A DNA stretch of 5,983 nt from JACRNA01 sp964366335 (lineage in GTDB: Bacteria; Patescibacteriota; Microgenomatia; CAZETR01; Amesbacteraceae), in NCBI GenBank assembly GCA_964366335.1, contig CAYITQ010000039.1:1-5983 (forward strand). The letters are read 5' to 3'. Of this stretch, positions 4,437 through 5,983 are shown in pieces. The notes below the pieces were generated by a model. That model was given only the letters and a program-made list of their open reading frames with translations, was not told the origin of the DNA and made no database searches. The position numbers and the translations under genes are program-made. Numbering within the stretch: position 1 is the stretch's first letter; every line of letters begins with the position of its first letter.

Positions 4437-4471
4437 TTCAATTTTCAATTTACAATTTTTAATTTTCAATT
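4437..4471 (+). repeat. Heptanucleotide array between the structured RNA and tRNA-Thr
   Basis: Five units in perfect register: TTCAATT, TTCAATT, TACAATT, TTTAATT, TTCAATT. It lies just before the -10 of the tRNA gene. The same word, CAATTTT in another register, makes up fmt array 3. Confidence 0.9.
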
Positions 4472-4478
4472 AATAGGG

Positions 4479-4484
4479 TAAAAT
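4479..4484 (+). promoter_or_regulatory. -10 box of the tRNA cluster
   Basis: TAAAAT at 4479-4484; transcription would begin near 4491, three bases before tRNA-Thr. The upstream position is taken by the heptad array and no -35 is recognisable. Confidence 0.55.
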
Positions 4485-4493
4485 AATCTTTGC

Positions 4494-4565
4494 GCCGTCT
4501 TAGCTCAGTGGTAGAGCAGCTGTTTTGTAAACAGCAGGTCCTCGGTTCGAGCCCGAGAGACGGCT
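4494..4565 (+). tRNA. tRNA-Thr (anticodon TGT)
   Basis: Complete cloverleaf: acceptor GCCGTCT (4494-4500) pairs with AGACGGC (4558-4564); D arm GCTC/GAGC; anticodon stem GCTGT/ACAGC with loop TTTGTAA, anticodon TGT reading ACA; T arm CTCGG/CCGAG with loop TTCGAGC. Discriminator T; CCA is not encoded. Confidence 0.95.
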
Positions 4566-4574
4566 CAAATCTGT

Positions 4575-4580
4575 TAAAAT
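4575..4580 (+). promoter_or_regulatory. Possible internal -10 box for tRNA-Tyr
   Basis: TAAAAT in the 23-base gap between the first two tRNAs, 8 bases before tRNA-Tyr. It may start transcription separately from the upstream promoter; no -35 seen. Confidence 0.4.
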
Positions 4581-4588
4581 AAATTACT

Positions 4589-4671
4589 GCCGGGATACTC
4601 AAGCGGTCAACGAGGTCAGACTGTAAATCTGATGCTTTACGGCTTCCCAGGTTCGAATCCTGGTCCCGGCA
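4589..4671 (+). tRNA. tRNA-Tyr (anticodon GTA)
   Basis: Class II tRNA with a long variable arm. Acceptor GCCGGGA (4589-4595) pairs with TCCCGGC (4664-4670); anticodon stem TCAGA/TCTGA with loop CTGTAAA, anticodon GTA at 4623-4625; T arm CCAGG/CCTGG with loop TTCGAAT. Discriminator A; CCA not encoded. Confidence 0.95.
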
Positions 4672-4676
4672 CACTG

Positions 4677-4750
4677 GCCCGGGTAGTTCAACGGCAGAAC
4701 AAGTCCATGGTAAGGATTAAACGAGAGTCCGACTCTCTCCCCGGGCTCCA
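4677..4750 (+). tRNA. tRNA-Thr (anticodon GGT), atypical T loop, CCA encoded
   Basis: Acceptor GCCCGGG (4677-4683) pairs with CCCGGGC (4740-4746); D stem GTTC/GAAC; anticodon stem AGTCC/GGATT (one G-U) with loop ATGGTAA, anticodon GGT at 4709-4711; T stem GAGAG/CTCTC. The T loop is TCCGACT instead of TTCRANY, so the near-universal T55 (pseudouridine site) is C. Discriminator T matches the other tRNA-Thr. The CCA end (4748-4750) is encoded, unlike the other three tRNAs. The identity fits the common bacterial order Thr-Tyr-(Gly)-Thr. Only 5 bases separate it from tRNA-Tyr. Confidence 0.85.
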
Positions 4751-4752
4751 GC

Positions 4753-5160
4753 TTATTTTCTTTCTCCCTTTGCCATTCTAATAATTGTTGTTTGATCACC
4801 TTTTACGAGTTTGCTCCATATCTCATCAGAGACACTTTTTTGATCCACCCTAGATGACATAATTCCGCCATCTCTGTCAGGAGCAGTGACATTGATATGT
4901 AAATCCGGTGATAATTTTCCCGCTTCAATTAAGTCTTTTTCCGCTTGTCTTGGATAAAATACAAAATTTCCTTTTCTATCTTCTGCCATACCCACGCTAC
5001 GAAACGAAATTAACTGTTCCAATACACTTGATATTTGAAACCTTCTGGCAGATTCAGACTGGCTCAGTTCATCAATTATTTGCGCACCCGTCAAACACTC
5101 ATTCTGCAAAGCTGCTTGACCCAACAATCCCATTACCGCATCTCCTAATTTCATTTTCAT
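4753..5160 (-). CDS. Hypothetical winged-helix-like protein, 135 aa
   Basis: No family recognised with confidence. Residues 1-75 follow a winged helix-turn-helix pattern: helix 1 (LGDAVMGLLGQAAL), helix 2 (LTGAQIIDELSQ), helix 3 (RFQISSVLEQLISFRSVG), then a wing hairpin (MAEDRKGNFVFYP). The C-terminal half is polar (LSPDLHINVTAPDRDGGIMS) with a final basic helix (DEIWSKLVKGDQTTIIRMAK). A transcription regulator is possible but inferred. The gene stops 2 bases from the tRNA-Thr(GGT) CCA end and is divergent from rpmG, with which it shares its -35 region. It sits where tuf lies in many bacteria. A second Met (residue 3) could also start translation; the -10 spacing (7 bases) favours the first. 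Confidence 0.65.
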   Translation of the reverse strand: MKMKLGDAVMGLLGQAALQNECLTGAQIIDELSQSESARRFQISSVLEQLISFRSVGMAEDRKGNFVFYPRQAEKDLIEAGKLSPDLHINVTAPDRDGGIMSSRVDQKSVSDEIWSKLVKGDQTTIIRMAKGERK

Positions 5161-5167
5161 GTCTCAC

Positions 5168-5196
5168 ACTCTACAACTCTCTCTCTCTCTTGTCAA
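5168..5196 (-). promoter_or_regulatory. Promoter of the winged-helix-like gene
   Basis: On the minus strand: TTGACA (5196-5191), 17-base spacer, TAGAGT (5173-5168), 7 bases, ATG. The spacer is largely a GA dinucleotide run (5177-5190). The -35 overlaps the rpmG -35 on the other strand. Confidence 0.7.
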
Positions 5197-5218
5197 GACT
5201 ACATAATTGCTTTAAAAT
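5190..5218 (+). promoter_or_regulatory. Promoter of rpmG
   Basis: TTGTCA (5190-5195), 17-base spacer, TAAAAT (5213-5218), 6 bases, ATG at 5225. Leaderless transcript predicted. Confidence 0.75.
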
Positions 5219-5224
5219 ACAGTC

Positions 5225-5398
5225 ATGGCGAAAAAAGGATCAAGACAAATATTTGCATTTGTTTGCAGTGTCTGCAAGCATCAGGGCTATGTGACCGAGA
5301 AAAACAAGGTCAATACACCTGACAAAATTGCCCTGGCCAAATATTGCAAGAAATGCCGAAAACGCACCGAGCACAAAGAAACTTCTAAGTTGAAATAG
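5225..5398 (+). CDS. rpmG: Large-subunit ribosomal protein L33 (bL33)
   Basis: Structural protein of the 50S subunit near the exit site. The 57-aa product starts MAKKGSRQIFAFVCSVC and has Cys14-x2-Cys17 and Cys41-x2-Cys44 (YCKKCRKRTEHKET), so it is the zinc-ribbon form of L33. The ending CRKRTEHKETK-like tail is typical of the family. The length matches other L33 proteins (about 50-57 aa). The TAG stop is followed at once by the -10 box of tRNA-Trp, preserving the widespread rpmG-trnW neighbourhood. The start is fixed by the family MA(K/R)K beginning and the -10 box 6 bases upstream. Confidence 0.95.
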   Translation: MAKKGSRQIFAFVCSVCKHQGYVTEKNKVNTPDKIALAKYCKKCRKRTEHKETSKLK

Positions 5399-5404
5399 TA
5401 TAAT
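5399..5404 (+). promoter_or_regulatory. -10 box of tRNA-Trp
   Basis: TATAAT directly after the rpmG stop; the predicted start near 5411 gives a 13-base 5' leader for RNase P to remove. Confidence 0.55.
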
Positions 5405-5423
5405 AACTTCTGTGAACCGATTT

Positions 5424-5494
5424 AGGCCTGTGATGAAGTGGTATCATGAGGGTCTCCAAAACCCTTCTCCTTGGTTCGAGTCCAAGCAGGCCTG
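5424..5494 (+). tRNA. tRNA-Trp (anticodon CCA)
   Basis: Acceptor AGGCCTG (5424-5430) pairs with CAGGCCT (5487-5493); D stem ATGA/TCAT; anticodon stem AGGGT/ACCCT with loop CTCCAAA, anticodon CCA at 5456-5458; T arm CTTGG/CCAAG with loop TTCGAGT. Discriminator G, as expected for bacterial tRNA-Trp. CCA not encoded (CAT follows). Confidence 0.95.
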
Positions 5495-5507
5495 CATAAA
5501 TTACCCA

Positions 5508-5536
5508 TTGACAAAACTTTCAATAAATCGTTTTAT
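5508..5536 (+). promoter_or_regulatory. Promoter of the SpeD-like gene
   Basis: TTGACA (5508-5513), 17-base spacer, TTTTAT (5531-5536), 6 bases, ATG at 5543. The -10 is weak, but both spacings match the other promoters. Confidence 0.55.
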
Positions 5537-5542
5537 TAATAC

Positions 5543-5929
5543 ATGCTAAATTCTCCCGATTCAAATGATAACGAAATATTCGGCCAAGAACTAACCTTGG
5601 ACTTGTATGAATGCGATCTGGCGATAATTTCTTCGAGCGAGAAAATCAAAGAATTTGTCATTGAGCTTTGCGACAAAGTCATCATGATGAAGCGCTACGG
5701 CGAACCTCTAATTCCTCATTTTGGTCACGAAAATCCCATAACTTCTGGCTATTCACTTGTCCAGCTAATTGAAACCAGTAATGTCTCAGCTCATTTTTCT
5801 GAACACAAAAAAGCGGTCTATCTCAATATTTTTTCCTGCGCTTGGTTTGATCCAGTCAAAACTGAAGAGTATTGCAAATCATTCTTTGGTGCCAAATCAT
5901 GCATTTCCTATTTGCAAAAGAGAATATAA
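5543..5929 (+). CDS. SpeD-type pyruvoyl-dependent decarboxylase homologue
   Basis: Homologue of S-adenosylmethionine decarboxylase (SpeD), which cleaves itself at a serine to make a pyruvoyl cofactor and makes aminopropyl donor for polyamines. Of 128 residues, ELTLDLYECD (16-25) is the first strand, SGYSLVQLIETSNVSAHFSE (68-87) covers the processing site, and NIFSC (95-99) the catalytic Cys strand, followed by the FDPVKTEEYCKSFFGAK helix. Ser79 (pyruvoyl precursor), His84 and Cys99 line up with the three key SpeD residues. The residue before the serine is Thr78, where SpeD normally has Glu, and the segment KRYGEPLIPHFG (50-61) is unlike classical SpeD. SpeD-derived pyruvoyl ornithine or arginine decarboxylases are reported from such bacteria, so the substrate may not be S-adenosylmethionine. 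Gene position is that of secE in many bacteria. Confidence 0.8.
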   Translation: MLNSPDSNDNEIFGQELTLDLYECDLAIISSSEKIKEFVIELCDKVIMMKRYGEPLIPHFGHENPITSGYSLVQLIETSNVSAHFSEHKKAVYLNIFSCAWFDPVKTEEYCKSFFGAKSCISYLQKRI

Positions 5930-5983
5930 GACTGTCCAAAGACTAAAGAAGCCATAAAACGCAAAGGCACTAACAACAGCCAA
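5930..5983. other. Unassigned 3' edge of the window
   Basis: These 54 bases after the SpeD-like gene show no start codon with a suitable -10 box, no tRNA and no hairpin terminator. Confidence 0.5.

Noticed and set aside
4459..4799. Minus-strand ORFs of 71 and 66 aa with SRDQDSNLGS-like and GTRIRTWEAV-like text
   Set aside because: They are antisense readings of the tRNA-Thr, tRNA-Tyr and tRNA-Thr genes, a well-known source of false proteins.
4908..5294. 128-aa plus-strand ORF
   Set aside because: Antisense to the winged-helix-like gene and runs out of frame into rpmG, which is certain.
5769..5957. 62-aa plus-strand ORF overlapping the SpeD-like gene
   Set aside because: Frame-shifted shadow of a clear homologue, without a promoter.

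Overview
The window looks like part of a small-genome bacterium of the Candidate Phyla Radiation (Patescibacteria), probably near Microgenomates. This is an inference from style: very compact mostly single-gene transcription units, no Shine-Dalgarno sequences, an O-antigen-ligase-like membrane protein with a TPR tail, many tiny orphan proteins, and a short SpeD-type protein. Stops TAA, TAG and TGA are all used, so the standard bacterial code applies.

Layout. 1-747: C-terminal part of a polytopic membrane protein with TPR repeats. 772-936: 54-aa membrane peptide. 954-1532: peptide deformylase (def). 1529-2419 on the minus strand: three small orphan genes (92, 80 and 83 aa), each with its own promoter. 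2436-3173: methionyl-tRNA formyltransferase (fmt), short at its C-terminus. 3160-3506 minus: ribosomal protein L28 (rpmB) and a coupled 51-aa ORF. 3638-4228: M50 intramembrane metalloprotease. 4236-4415: a long rod-shaped structured RNA resembling 6S RNA. 4494-4750: tRNA-Thr(TGT), tRNA-Tyr(GTA), tRNA-Thr(GGT). 4753-5160 minus: winged-helix-like orphan. 5225-5398: ribosomal protein L33 (rpmG). 5424-5494: tRNA-Trp(CCA). 5543-5929: SpeD-type pyruvoyl decarboxylase homologue.

Theme: start of translation and its RNA machinery. Fmt formylates initiator Met-tRNA and Def later removes the formyl group; L28, L33 and four tRNAs serve the ribosome. The tRNA Thr-Tyr-Thr / rpmG / tRNA-Trp order is the skeleton of the common bacterial tuf-rpmG-trnW-secE-nusG neighbourhood, but tuf, secE and nusG are absent and unrelated genes occupy their places.

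Two features run across the whole window. First, nearly every gene has a -10 box ending 5-8 bases (usually exactly 6) before its start codon, so the mRNAs should be leaderless. Second, degenerate tandem arrays with a strict 7-base period (8 in the first gene) occur in intergenic DNA and, in frame, inside def, fmt and the M50 gene. They look like a family of heptanucleotide repeats that expands at variable loops of housekeeping proteins.
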